Assembly (NCBI RefSeq): GCF_003344885.1
Contig: NZ_CP031155.1
Location: forward strand, 496,001 to 560,000
Source of the DNA: Altererythrobacter sp. ZODW24
GTDB taxonomy: Bacteria > Pseudomonadota > Alphaproteobacteria > Sphingomonadales > Sphingomonadaceae
Direction of reading: 5' to 3'
Length of the DNA: 64,000 nt
The notes under the pieces were generated by a model. That model was not told the DNA's origin and ran no database searches. It saw nothing but the letters and a program-made list of their open reading frames with translations. Positions 16,678 through 26,051 of the stretch are shown one piece after another. Positions within the stretch are counted from its first letter, which is position 1; each line of letters begins with the position of its first letter. A program made the translations under genes and the position numbers.

Positions 16678-18138
16678 ATGATAAAACGCCCTGCTCTATT
16701 CGCCGCCCTTGCCCTCGCTCTCGCCGCACCTGCCTATGCAGCCGCTGCGCCAAACGAAGAGCCAATCACTTTTGAGCCTCGCTCCGGCGAAAAGGTTGAG
16801 GCATTTAGCGGCACATTGACGGTTCCCATGAACCGCAGCGATCCATCAAGCGGAACGACCGAGCTGGCCTATGTCCGTTTTCCCGCAACGACCGACACGC
16901 CAGGTAATCCGATTGTCTATTTGTCAGGCGGCCCCGGCGGTTCGGGTATCGGCACAGCCAAAGGCCCTCGCTTCCCGCTGTTCATGGCCATGCGTCAACA
17001 CGGTGATGTGATCGCCTTTGATCAGCGCGGCACGGGTGCTTCCGAGCAACCCGGGCGCTGCACTTCGAGTGTGCAAGTCGGCGAGATGGAAATCTTGAGC
17101 GACGAGCAGTATGCTGACCGTTATCGTCAGGCGACCCGCGAATGCGCCGCCTTCTGGAAGGCTGAAGGTGTCGATCTGCGCGGCTTCACAACCGCCGAAA
17201 GCGCACAGGATATCTCGGACTTGCGTAAGCATCTCGGCGCAGAGAAGGTCTCGCTTTGGTCAATCTCCTACGGTAGCCACCTCGCAATGGCGTCCATAGC
17301 CGCGATCCCTGACGATCTCGACCGCGTCATTATGGCCAGTGCCGAGGGTCTGGACCAAACGGTCAAGCTACCCGCACGCACTTTGGCTTACTTCGGCCGC
17401 TTGCAAGCTGCCGTTGATGCTCAGCCCGAAGCCAAGAAGCTCTATCCCGACGTCCTCGGCCTAATCACTCGTGTTCAGGCCAAGCTGGAAGCCGAGCCGA
17501 TGAAAGTCACCGTGCCGAAGCGTGATGGCGGCAGCTATGACTTCCTGATGCAGAAGCGCAATTTGCAGGAGTTCAGTTCCGGCATGATCGCTGATCCGCA
17601 AATCGCTGCGCTCATGCTGATGATGTACCGTCAGCTTGATGAAGGCGACACCACTCTAGCCAGCTTCGTGCTGCAACGCTTCTGGTCGCCCGGTGAACCG
17701 ATTGTGATGTCTGCGATGACAACCGCGATGGACCGCGCGTCAGGCATCACGCCCGATCGCCTCAAGGCATTCGAAGAGCAAGTCCCACGCTCACCCGTGG
17801 GCGGGTACCTCAACTTCCCGATGCCACAGATTCTTGGCGAGCTGGAGGACATTGATCTGGGCCCAAGCTTCCGTGACGGGCCATTCGGCGACACGCCAGT
17901 GCTGCTGCTCACAGGGACACTAGACGGCCGCACTTACCCTGAGGGTCAGTCAGAAGCCGTTGCGGGCCTGAATGATGTAACCCAAATCATCGTCGAGAAT
18001 GCCGGGCACAACCTCTTCATGACATCGCCCGATGTCGGCACGGCAATGCACAAGTTTATGCGGGGCGAAGATGTCGGCACTGACCGGATCATTGTTGAAA
18101 CGCCGGACCTTTCGAAGATGCCAAATCTGGGCGGTTAA
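16678..18138 (+). CDS. Secreted alpha/beta hydrolase, S33 peptidase-like (TAP-like)
   Basis: 486 residues with a signal peptide ending near AYAAA. The oxyanion motif GGPGGSG is at 84-90, followed by AFDQRGTGAS. The nucleophile elbow is SISYG with Ser197, where the first Gly of GxSxG is replaced by Ser, as is common in this subfamily. Asp in GTLDGRTYPEGQ and His in NAGHNLF near the C-terminus complete the triad. Such proteins are proline iminopeptidase or tripeptidyl aminopeptidase-like enzymes acting in the periplasm. The convergent GTPase gene ends 3 bases away. Confidence 0.88.
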   Translation: MIKRPALFAALALALAAPAYAAAAPNEEPITFEPRSGEKVEAFSGTLTVPMNRSDPSSGTTELAYVRFPATTDTPGNPIVYLSGGPGGSGIGTAKGPRFPLFMAMRQHGDVIAFDQRGTGASEQPGRCTSSVQVGEMEILSDEQYADRYRQATRECAAFWKAEGVDLRGFTTAESAQDISDLRKHLGAEKVSLWSISYGSHLAMASIAAIPDDLDRVIMASAEGLDQTVKLPARTLAYFGRLQAAVDAQPEAKKLYPDVLGLITRVQAKLEAEPMKVTVPKRDGGSYDFLMQKRNLQEFSSGMIADPQIAALMLMMYRQLDEGDTTLASFVLQRFWSPGEPIVMSAMTTAMDRASGITPDRLKAFEEQVPRSPVGGYLNFPMPQILGELEDIDLGPSFRDGPFGDTPVLLLTGTLDGRTYPEGQSEAVAGLNDVTQIIVENAGHNLFMTSPDVGTAMHKFMRGEDVGTDRIIVETPDLSKMPNLGG

Positions 18139-18141
18139 ACC

Positions 18142-19620
18142 CTAAGCGCCCTCAGCGGCCACTGTGTGAACTGCGCCCGGATACAGGCGTTCGAGAACAC
18201 GGCGGCCGCTGGTGGTTAGCAGCTTGGCCATGTCGCCGTGCAAGTCCTCCGCTTTGCCGCCCTTGCCCTTGGCATAGAGGCGGCGGATTTCTTCGCTTTG
18301 GCGTTCGACTTCGCTGTCGACCAGCCTGAGCCAGAACTGCGGATGTTCGCCCTCTTCCCACTCGCCGCGACCGCGCCCGAAATGGGATACGGCGAGGTAA
18401 CGCAGCAGGGCCGCGCCATAGAGGCTTTCGAAGAACTTCTCCGACCACTGAACGCTCGAACCGTCTTCGCCCTTGGCCAGATTGATCCCATGCGCGATGC
18501 CGCCAGCGCCAAGCGCGCCCAGAATCCCGCCGACAATCATTCCGCCGCCCAGCGTCAGGCCGCCCGCAGCGACATCTGCAGCAAGCCCGCCAACCGCACC
18601 CGACATCAAACCGCCAAGCATCGCCGAGAAGCTCTCCGGGGTGCGTTCGTTTTGCTTATAATCTTCGCCAAGCCGTTCGAGTACTTTGCGCGTCGCCTTG
18701 CCGTCTAGCCCATGCAGACGGATCAGTTCGCTGGTGGAATCGCCTGTGCCAGCAGCGAGCCTCTCGGACAGCCGCTCCATCGCCTTGCGCGCTGCCTTAT
18801 TGCCACCCTTACCGCTTCTGAGCGCCTTGCCTAGCTGGTCCATCCAATCACCTGATGGCACACGTTCACGGTCGGTAATCGACTCAGCCAGCGGTTTCGC
18901 CAAAGCCATCATCGAAGCACGAAAGCGCGCGCGGCTCAGTTCCAGCCAGCGCGCCGAAAGGCGGTCCATCGCGGGCCGCTTGTCGTCAGCAAGCAGAGGA
19001 GCAACTTCGGACAGTAAAGTGCCTTCCTGAATCCAGCAGCGAGCAAAGGCATCCAGCGGCAAAGCACCTGAAACCTGCGCGAATTCGCTGACATGATCCT
19101 TCCAGCGCTCAAGTTCAGCGTCGACGTTTTCCTTCGGCGGTCCCATCTGGTTGAGCAGCAGAATCACCGGCTTACCGATCCATGCCAGAACTTCCATTTC
19201 CAGCCCGACATAGGGCGCCGCCGCGGGGTCCTCCGCCGCATTCACCAGATAGAGAATGACATCAGCCTGCTCGCGGGCATTTCGCACCGCTTGCTGGCTC
19301 GACCACAGCGGGCGTTCGCGCCAGCGGTCCCACACTTGTGTCAGCATCCAGCCAATCGGATTGCCTGACATTTTCAGCCGTGAAAGCAGCCGCGCCGTGT
19401 CGCCAAAACCGGGGGTATCCCACAACATCAGCGTGTCATCGCCGGCTTGCACCAGCACATGCCCACTCGCGAGATCGGTCACATGGGCGGCGTCGCGCAC
19501 CTCGCCAATATCGCGCCCTAGCAATGTGCGCGCGAGCGTCGTCTTGCCGGCATTGGTATGCGACACGAGGCTGAGATTGACCGTCGTTCCGTTACCGGGC
19601 TGAAGTTCCACTTCATCCAT
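18142..19620 (-). CDS. GTPase with DUF3482-type C-terminal domain
   Basis: 492 residues. A P-loop-like SHTNAGKTTLART (about 20-32), G3 WDTPGFGD and a degenerate G4 (LLNQMG in place of NKxD) define a translation-factor-like GTPase domain of about 190 residues. The C-terminal half carries a strong glycine-zipper segment (about 335-380: GGLMSGAVGGL, GGGMIVGGILGALGAGG) suggesting membrane insertion. The start overlaps the stop of the DUF2868 gene (TGATG). This two-gene arrangement is conserved in proteobacteria and implies that the products work together, probably at the inner membrane. Biological role unknown. Confidence 0.82.
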   Translation of the reverse strand: MDEVELQPGNGTTVNLSLVSHTNAGKTTLARTLLGRDIGEVRDAAHVTDLASGHVLVQAGDDTLMLWDTPGFGDTARLLSRLKMSGNPIGWMLTQVWDRWRERPLWSSQQAVRNAREQADVILYLVNAAEDPAAAPYVGLEMEVLAWIGKPVILLLNQMGPPKENVDAELERWKDHVSEFAQVSGALPLDAFARCWIQEGTLLSEVAPLLADDKRPAMDRLSARWLELSRARFRASMMALAKPLAESITDRERVPSGDWMDQLGKALRSGKGGNKAARKAMERLSERLAAGTGDSTSELIRLHGLDGKATRKVLERLGEDYKQNERTPESFSAMLGGLMSGAVGGLAADVAAGGLTLGGGMIVGGILGALGAGGIAHGINLAKGEDGSSVQWSEKFFESLYGAALLRYLAVSHFGRGRGEWEEGEHPQFWLRLVDSEVERQSEEIRRLYAKGKGGKAEDLHGDMAKLLTTSGRRVLERLYPGAVHTVAAEGA

Positions 19621-21092
19621 CAGCGGCGCCCCTCAAGCGATCCGCCCTGAACCAGTGCCGCCTCCAACCGTTCGCGTTCCGCCGCCGGATCGGCATTGGT
19701 AATATCTATCAGCAGCGGTGTGATACCTGCCTTCAAGACGACATCGCGCCACGCGGCGCTGCGCGTTTCCACCCGTTCGTCCAGACCCGATTGACCGACG
19801 AAATGCGCGCGGAAGGCGCTTTCATCCACGATCACTGCGACCGACGCGATGCTGTCCTTCAACTTGCGAAGTCCGCGCACAAATTCGCCGTGATTTTCGT
19901 TCTCGGGCGTGGCTGAGAGAGTGAACAGAGCGATGTGATATTCGTCGTTTTCTCGCGCAGTCGCTTCGTCGAGCCAAGTTTCCTCCGCCCCGTAATCAAC
20001 CAGTGGATCGAAGCGGATGGGCGCTGCATCGCCAATCGCTTCGTGCAGGATTATCTCGAGCTTCTTCTTCACATCCTCTTCGGGGCGATAGGCGTAGGCC
20101 GTAATTCGCACAGCGCCTGCGCTACCGCCGATGGCGCGCATCAACCTGCGAACATAGAAATCCTCTCGCCCCGGGATCGCGATCCGGCGCGCGGCAAAAC
20201 CGGCGCTTGCGGCCGCCATACTTGCGAGCACAAGGCGAGGGATGACGATGAAGATCAACGCCGTGGCAGTATAAAGGATGATCCAGGGGCCAGCGTTCGC
20301 GCCGCTGCCTTCTGCTCCCGCCCAGCGTAGCGCCGCGATTCCGGGAACATCAGGAATGCCAATTCCGGTGATCGCGCTCGCAGGCCCAAGCACCATCGAC
20401 AGCAACCAATGCACCGTCTGCGGTCCCATAAAAGTGCTTTCCCAGCCCGCGCGGTATTCAAACGCCAGCGCGCGGAGGAATATGCCGCCAATCAGTCCCA
20501 CGGCAAACAGCGCTGCTGCGATATGGAATGTGCGCGCGCTGCGGTGAGCGGTCAGGCGGGAGGAAGCAGCGATCCAGTCAGAGGCAAAACCCGCCAGTCC
20601 GCGCGCCATCGGGCTGCCAGCATCTTTGCGCAAACTAGCCGTGCCGGACAGCCGCCGCGCAAGCTTTGCCAGCATTCCGCCATCATCGTTAGAGCGCAGC
20701 AGAGCGCTGATAATCAGCACCACATAGACGGCGAGATTCCAGGCAATCGCCCCTATCAATGGGAAAGCGAGCAGGTTGAGCCGGTTGCCGTTACCAAGCT
20801 CGTTCGTCAGCACACCCAGCAACAGCGCGACAATCGGAAGGCCCAGCGAAAGCCATCCCGGCCAACGCATACCTTTAAGCGCACGCGCCGCCGCCGGATG
20901 CCGCGTGGCAAGGCGCGCAGCCGCAAAGCGTGACCGTGCCGCAAGATACTTCTCTGGTTTTCCGGTGCCCGCTTCACCGCGGGCGGCCATATCGGCCTGT
21001 TCGCGGTCTTCACTGGTCAGGAGGATATGCTCGGCATCTTCGCGCTCAACCGCGCGGATCAGGTAGAGATCGCGTGCATCATCTTCGGACAT
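19620..21092 (-). CDS. DUF2868-family membrane protein
   Basis: 490 residues from MSEDDARDLYLIRAVERED (an ATG two codons upstream at 21098 is also possible). The N-terminal LIRAVEREDAEHILLTSEDR matches DUF2868. About four to five hydrophobic segments are visible (WLSLGLPIVALLLGVLTNEL, then GAIAWNLAVYVVLIISALL, HIAAALFAVGLIGGIFL and the WIILYTATALIFIVIPRLVL region). A soluble C-terminal domain of about 160 residues follows. It is translationally coupled to the downstream GTPase/DUF3482 gene. Function is not established. Confidence 0.82.
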   Translation of the reverse strand: MSEDDARDLYLIRAVEREDAEHILLTSEDREQADMAARGEAGTGKPEKYLAARSRFAAARLATRHPAAARALKGMRWPGWLSLGLPIVALLLGVLTNELGNGNRLNLLAFPLIGAIAWNLAVYVVLIISALLRSNDDGGMLAKLARRLSGTASLRKDAGSPMARGLAGFASDWIAASSRLTAHRSARTFHIAAALFAVGLIGGIFLRALAFEYRAGWESTFMGPQTVHWLLSMVLGPASAITGIGIPDVPGIAALRWAGAEGSGANAGPWIILYTATALIFIVIPRLVLASMAAASAGFAARRIAIPGREDFYVRRLMRAIGGSAGAVRITAYAYRPEEDVKKKLEIILHEAIGDAAPIRFDPLVDYGAEETWLDEATARENDEYHIALFTLSATPENENHGEFVRGLRKLKDSIASVAVIVDESAFRAHFVGQSGLDERVETRSAAWRDVVLKAGITPLLIDITNADPAAERERLEAALVQGGSLEGRR

Positions 21093-21140
21093 TTTCATGA
21101 CAGCACTCGCGCCACAAATGGTGAACGACCAGGGATCAGC

Positions 21141-21539
21141 TCAACCAGCCGTTGCTGGCGCAGCGAGCGGAAATTGCGGAATAGCCGCTTCCATCAACGA
21201 GCCATCAGCCAGACTGAAAGTATAGTGCCCTTCCATCGAGCCATGCGGCGTCGTGAGCGGGCAGCCGGAAACATAATCATGCGTTCCGCCCGGCGCGATA
21301 ATCGGTTGTTCGCCGACCACGCCTTCACCTTCGACATGATTGACCATCCCGCGACCGTCGGTGATCCGCCAGTGCCGCGTGAGCAATTGCACCGGCTGGT
21401 CGCCGCCGTTTTCGATACGGATGTGATAGACCCAGAACCACTTACCCGCCTCGATCTGAGATTGTTCAGGCAGGAAGCTCACCGCCACCCGGACGGTAAT
21501 ACCCTGCGTCATCGCGGCGTGTTGGAACAATTCCTTCAT
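21141..21539 (-). CDS. apaG: Co2+/Mg2+ efflux protein ApaG
   Basis: 132 residues starting MKELFQHAAMTQGITVRV, the usual ApaG length. The Fn3-like fold shows the family signatures GKWFWVYHIRIEN, LLTRHWRITDGRG, VVGEQPIIAPG and CPLTTPHGSMEGHY. Despite its common name the biochemical role of ApaG is unclear; Salmonella mutants are cobalt resistant. An upstream in-frame ATG (21557) is possible, but neither start has a strong RBS. It is divergent from the TPR protein. Confidence 0.9.
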   Translation of the reverse strand: MKELFQHAAMTQGITVRVAVSFLPEQSQIEAGKWFWVYHIRIENGGDQPVQLLTRHWRITDGRGMVNHVEGEGVVGEQPIIAPGGTHDYVSGCPLTTPHGSMEGHYTFSLADGSLMEAAIPQFPLAAPATAG

Positions 21540-21699
21540 GCCGCGAAACTTAACCATACGGCGCGATAACGACAAGGGTGACTTTGGCCTATACCCCGTC
21601 AAGATGAGCGTTGGCCTGCACCTGTTTTGAGATCGCCCGTGAGTGTGGTAGTTGCCAAGGTAGTAATTTCCTCGGGTCGCTACGAACGAGGGTGCACTC

Positions 21700-23487
21700 A
21701 TGTTCACAACGATTACGCTAACGGCTTTGCTGCTTGGTTCGGCAGCGCATAACAGCCCCGCCTCCCCGCCACCAGAAACCCAGCTCACCGATGCTGCGCT
21801 AGCCGCACTTGACCCGACACGAGCGGGACGATCCGCTTGCCGCGGGTTCGATCCTTCGGCAGCTATTCTCGACAGCAGGTTGCAGCTTGCGGCCAGTCTC
21901 TCGGCGACGCAGCCGGCGATGAGCGACCAAATCAAGATGTTTCAGGGGCTGAGCCCGTCGGACATTCCGGCGACTGGCCTAAACGGTAATGAACGCGCCT
22001 ATTTCGATCAGGCGATGGCGCTCACCTTCGGCTTCAACCATGCCGCTGCGATCAAGTCATTCCGCGCCGCGAAGGCCTTGTCGAAAGATTGCGCGATGTG
22101 CTGGTGGGGCGAAGCCATGGCGCATGGCATGAACATCAATGCCGGGATGAGCGAAGAGCAAAACCGCGCAGCGATTGCAGCCATCAAGAAGGCTGTGACG
22201 ATGACCGATGGCCTGACACCTCTGGAGCAAGGCCTGATCGCGGCACAAGCGCTGCGTTTCCCTGACGACCTTTCGGCTGATCGCCCAGCCTTGGAAGCTG
22301 TCTATTCCGAAGCGATGATTGAGCTTGCCGGACGTTTCCCCGAACATGATGATCTGCTCGTTCTTGCCGCAGAATCCGCGATGAACACCACCCCGTGGGA
22401 CTATTGGGATCCGGAAACGGCCAAGGCCCGTCCGCAGATCGCAACTGCCATCGGGCTGATCGAAAAGGTCATGGAGCGCAGCCCAGAGCATCCTCAGGCA
22501 TCGCATCTCTATATCCATCTGATGGAGAACAGCAGCGATCCGAAGATTGCCGAAGCAGCAGCAGACCGCTTGCGTGATAGCGGCCCCAAGACGCTTGGCC
22601 ATCTCGTGCATATGCCTGCGCATATTTACCACCGCGCGGGTCGCTATGCCGATTCCATGAAGGTGAATATCGCCGCTGCCCGTGCGGATGAGGAATATCT
22701 CGCCACGGTCGGTGATGATGGCTTGTACCGCTTCGGGTATTATCCGCACAACGTGCATTTCCTGCTCACATCCGCCCAGATGATCGGCGCGATGCGGACT
22801 ACCACCACGGAAAGCGAGCGGCTGGCCGGTATCCTCAATGAGGATATCGCGCGCGCCCTGCCGTGGGTGCAGGCGATCCATGCCGCGCCCATGTTTGCGC
22901 AAGCGCAATATGACAGTCCGGCAGCGATCCTCGCGCTCAATAATGAGCCTTCGACGCTGGATTATGTTGAAGCGATGCGCCGCTATAGCCGCGCGGTAGC
23001 CCATGCCCGTGCCGGTGATGAAGCAGGCTTCGACATGGAAATGACCGCACTCGACGCTGCAGCCAAGGCACCGGTTTTTGCCGAAATGGCTGAAGGCGGA
23101 TTCCCAGCCAATGATCTGATCGCGATTGCTGCCCATGTGGCGCAGGGCCGCCAGTCATACGCGCAAGGCAAGTTCGGCGAAGCGGCGGATCACTACCGTG
23201 CCGCCAGCGCCATCGAACGGACGATCCCCTATACTGAACCAGCCTATTGGTATTATCCGGTCACTCAGTCACTCGGCGCAGCGCTCTATGCGGATGGCGA
23301 TTACGAGGGCGCGGCCAAGGCATTTCAGAAAACGCTGTTTTACACACCCAACAACGGCTGGGCGCTCTATGGCCTAGCCAAGGCTGAGCGGAAACTGGGG
23401 CATGTGAAGGAAGCGCAGGCAGCTGAGGCTATCCTCGCCAAAATCTGGCAAGGTAGCGACAGCCTGCTTCGGATGGACCGCCTGTAA
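21700..23487 (+). CDS. Secreted tetratricopeptide-repeat protein
   Basis: 595 residues. A signal peptide (about 1-20) is followed by helical repeats with TPR character: YFDQAMALTFGFNHAAAIKS, AKDCAMCWWGEAMAHGMN-like CWWGEA, and at the C-terminus ALYADGDYEGAAKAFQKTLF then GWALYGLAKAERKLG. The middle contains LGHLVHMPAHIYHRAGRYAD, conserved in a widespread uncharacterised family of secreted TPR proteins. RBS GAGGGTG precedes the ATG. Likely a periplasmic scaffold; partner unknown. Confidence 0.75.
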   Translation: MFTTITLTALLLGSAAHNSPASPPPETQLTDAALAALDPTRAGRSACRGFDPSAAILDSRLQLAASLSATQPAMSDQIKMFQGLSPSDIPATGLNGNERAYFDQAMALTFGFNHAAAIKSFRAAKALSKDCAMCWWGEAMAHGMNINAGMSEEQNRAAIAAIKKAVTMTDGLTPLEQGLIAAQALRFPDDLSADRPALEAVYSEAMIELAGRFPEHDDLLVLAAESAMNTTPWDYWDPETAKARPQIATAIGLIEKVMERSPEHPQASHLYIHLMENSSDPKIAEAAADRLRDSGPKTLGHLVHMPAHIYHRAGRYADSMKVNIAAARADEEYLATVGDDGLYRFGYYPHNVHFLLTSAQMIGAMRTTTTESERLAGILNEDIARALPWVQAIHAAPMFAQAQYDSPAAILALNNEPSTLDYVEAMRRYSRAVAHARAGDEAGFDMEMTALDAAAKAPVFAEMAEGGFPANDLIAIAAHVAQGRQSYAQGKFGEAADHYRAASAIERTIPYTEPAYWYYPVTQSLGAALYADGDYEGAAKAFQKTLFYTPNNGWALYGLAKAERKLGHVKEAQAAEAILAKIWQGSDSLLRMDRL

Positions 23488-23504
23488 CGGGCGGCACGAT
23501 CCGA

Positions 23505-25007
23505 TCAGTGCGGCGCTAGGCCGGTTTCCAGACCCATGCGATCTTCCAGCGCGAAACGGTCGACCAGATCGGCGCTCGCAGTGTTGATGCCGACAATCCG
23601 CACGTGGCGGCCATTGCGGCGCATCCGGTCGACTGCCTTGTCGAGCGCGCCGATGGCAGAGATGTCCCAGAAATGCGCCTTGCTGACGTCGATCACAACA
23701 TGATGCGCGGCATCTTCATATTCGCTTTCAGGGCCGAGCGAACGGACGAAGCGGTCTACAGATGCGTAGAAGATCTGGCCCGTTACCGTATAAACCGCAC
23801 TGTGCGGGCGACGCGTACGTTCGACCTGGAACATGTTGCGCACCTTGTCGGTGAAGAACATGCCTGACAGAAGCACACCAACCAGAACGCCGATGGCGAG
23901 GTCATGCGTCCACACGACTGTGACCACGGTCGCCAGCATCACAACCGAGCTTGCAGGCGGATGGCGGCGCAGATTGGCAATCGAATTCCAGCTGAATGTG
24001 CCGATCGAAACCATGATCATCACGGCAACCAGCGCAGGCATCGGAATGCGTCCGACCCATGGGCCAAGCACCGCCAGAAGGAACAGCAATGTGCCGCCAG
24101 CAACGAAGCTCGACAGGCGTCCGCGCCCGCCGCTGGTGTAGTTGATAACCGACTGGCCGATCATCGCGCAGCCGCCCATGCCGCCAAGCATAGCAGCACC
24201 GAGATTGGCGATGCCTTGGCCAGCAGTTTCGCGCTTCTTGTTACTATCCGTATGCGTCAGATCATCGACGATCTGGGCAGTCAGGAGTGATTCCAGCAGA
24301 CCAACTGCGGCCATCGTCAACGAGTATGGCAGGATGATCCAGAACGTTTCCATCGTCAGCGGCACGTCCGGCAGGTGGAAGCTCGGAAGCCCCTGCGGCA
24401 AGGCGCCCATATCGCCCACGGTATTAACCGACAGGCCCAGCCCTATGGACAGCGCCGTAAGCACAAGGATCGCGATAAGCGGAGACGGCACAGCCTTGGT
24501 CAAACGTGGCAGCAGATAGATCACTGCAAGACCGCCCAGCACCATGGCATAGGTAATCCAGCTGACCCCGTCGTTACGAGGGTCAAGTTGCGGAATTTGC
24601 GCCATAAAGATCAGGATCGCGAGCGCGTTTACGAAGCCGGTGATGACCGAACGCGAGACAAATTGCATCAGCAAGTCGAGCCGCAATATGGCCGCGATCA
24701 GCTGGATAATTCCCATAAGGATCGTCGCGGCAAACAGGAATTCAACGCCATGATCTCTCACCAGCGGGATCACAACCACGGCGACCGCAGCAGTTGCGGC
24801 AGAGATCATGCCCGGGCGCCCGCCGGTGAACGCGATGATCATCGCAATCGCAACCGAGGCATATAGGCCGACGCTGGGATCAACGCCCGCGATGATGGAG
24901 AAGCCGATAGCTTCCGGGATCAGCGCCAGCGCAACAACGATACCGGCAAGAATATCCTTGCGCGGTTGGCCTAGCCAGTCACGCTTCGCGGCGGCCCGAT
25001 CAAACAT
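23505..25007 (-). CDS. SulP-family anion transporter with STAS domain
   Basis: 500 residues from [14 protein letters not shown] with AGGAC upstream; a longer frame to 25112 lacks an RBS. The transmembrane domain (about 20-395) opens with [20 protein letters not shown] and contains [27 protein letters not shown] and a later [15 protein letters not shown], all SulP/SLC26 signatures. A cytoplasmic STAS domain (about 410-500) follows. Family members move sulfate, bicarbonate or other anions. No carbonic anhydrase is adjacent, so the substrate is open. Confidence 0.9.
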   Translation of the reverse strand: MFDRAAAKRDWLGQPRKDILAGIVVALALIPEAIGFSIIAGVDPSVGLYASVAIAMIIAFTGGRPGMISAATAAVAVVVIPLVRDHGVEFLFAATILMGIIQLIAAILRLDLLMQFVSRSVITGFVNALAILIFMAQIPQLDPRNDGVSWITYAMVLGGLAVIYLLPRLTKAVPSPLIAILVLTALSIGLGLSVNTVGDMGALPQGLPSFHLPDVPLTMETFWIILPYSLTMAAVGLLESLLTAQIVDDLTHTDSNKKRETAGQGIANLGAAMLGGMGGCAMIGQSVINYTSGGRGRLSSFVAGGTLLFLLAVLGPWVGRIPMPALVAVMIMVSIGTFSWNSIANLRRHPPASSVVMLATVVTVVWTHDLAIGVLVGVLLSGMFFTDKVRNMFQVERTRRPHSAVYTVTGQIFYASVDRFVRSLGPESEYEDAAHHVVIDVSKAHFWDISAIGALDKAVDRMRRNGRHVRIVGINTASADLVDRFALEDRMGLETGLAPH

Positions 25008-25228
25008 AGAGAAAGTCCTAAGAAACTGGCCGCGCAGACCGTTGGCGCGCGGCACATGAATTGGAAGCGCGCTCCCTAATCGCAAATGCTGCATCGCACA
25101 ACCTGCGCGCATTCGCCCTGCCCTTACAATCCCCGCCCCGATCCGCCATACCGCCCATGCCCAGCGCCGGATAAGGCATGCGAAACCTGTGCAGCCTCAC
25201 TTTCACTTCGCTTACGAAGGAATACACG

Positions 25229-25360
25229 ATGGCCAAATCACAGAAGAAATCGAGTCGCGAGATCCGCAAACCAAAAGCCGTCAAGGTCAAAACCAACGCC
25301 TCGCAGCCCAGCCAGAAAGCTGGCGGCATCAAGGGGCTGGAGAATATGAAGAACGGCTAA
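25229..25360 (+). CDS. Small basic protein, unknown function
   Basis: 43 residues starting MAKSQKKSSREIRKPKAVKV. About one residue in four is Lys or Arg, with no hydrophobic stretch, so it is probably disordered and may bind nucleic acid. GAAGG lies 8 bases before the ATG. Short proteins with the same KKS-RE-RKPK opening occur widely in proteobacteria as hypotheticals (recalled from general knowledge, not searched). An in-frame start at 25178 is less likely. Confidence 0.6.
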   Translation: MAKSQKKSSREIRKPKAVKVKTNASQPSQKAGGIKGLENMKNG

Positions 25361-25421
25361 AGCCTTACTCACCTTGCCCTGCTGTAGTATTTAGGTAATA
25401 CAGTAGGGCGGAGGGGTGACC

Positions 25422-26021
25422 ATGCCGAAAAAGCCGAAGTTTTCGTTTTACCTGACTATGTTCGCGATCATTATCGTGACCATGCTGATGCATGAGCTGT
25501 CGCATGTGATTGTCGGCACCGCGCTTGGCTACGACATGTATTTCACGCTGACCAAAGCGGCCGTGATCGAGGGTGGTTGGCGGAGTGATCTAGACTACGC
25601 CATCGTCTCCATCGCCGGGCCGATCTTTACAGCGGCAATGGGTCTGCTTGGAGCATGGCTGGCGATCACAAAGCGCATGGCCATTGGCTACGAATTGATC
25701 TTCGTCGCTTTCATGCAACGCTTCCTCGCCATGGTCATGAGCGGGCTGTTCATTCCCAATGACGAAGCGCGCGTCAGCCTGTTTCTGGGCTTCGACTGGT
25801 GGGTGGTGCCGCTGATGTTCGTGCTGCCCCTACTCGCGCTGACCATCTGGTCCAGCAGGGTCATGAAATACGGGCTTGTCGTGAACTTCCTCTGCTACCT
25901 AACCGCCAGCGCCGCCTTCACCGTGATGGTGTTATTCGACGGTCAGATGGTGGGCTTTACAGGTCCGAGTATCGTGGACCCGCTACTGCCGGAGCAGGTT
26001 CGGTATGGGGCTAATGGATAG
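25422..26021 (+). CDS. Membrane metallopeptidase-like protein (HExxH)
   Basis: 199 residues, almost entirely hydrophobic with about five to six transmembrane segments. The first helix contains MHELSHVIVG, an HExxH zinc motif (HELSH) inside the membrane, and SIAGPIFTAAMG recalls the AGP element after the active site of M50 site-2 proteases. A clear NPxxDG second ligand motif is not seen, so activity is uncertain. The start is taken at the ATG at 25422 with GGAGGGG just upstream; a GTG at 25416 is possible. It stands alone. Confidence 0.6.
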   Translation: MPKKPKFSFYLTMFAIIIVTMLMHELSHVIVGTALGYDMYFTLTKAAVIEGGWRSDLDYAIVSIAGPIFTAAMGLLGAWLAITKRMAIGYELIFVAFMQRFLAMVMSGLFIPNDEARVSLFLGFDWWVVPLMFVLPLLALTIWSSRVMKYGLVVNFLCYLTASAAFTVMVLFDGQMVGFTGPSIVDPLLPEQVRYGANG

Positions 26022-26051
26022 GTTGCGGAATGGCAAAGCAGTAAAGGTCGA

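Noticed and set aside
23505-25112. Longer SulP start at 25112
   Set aside because: The extra 35 residues lack an RBS and family similarity.
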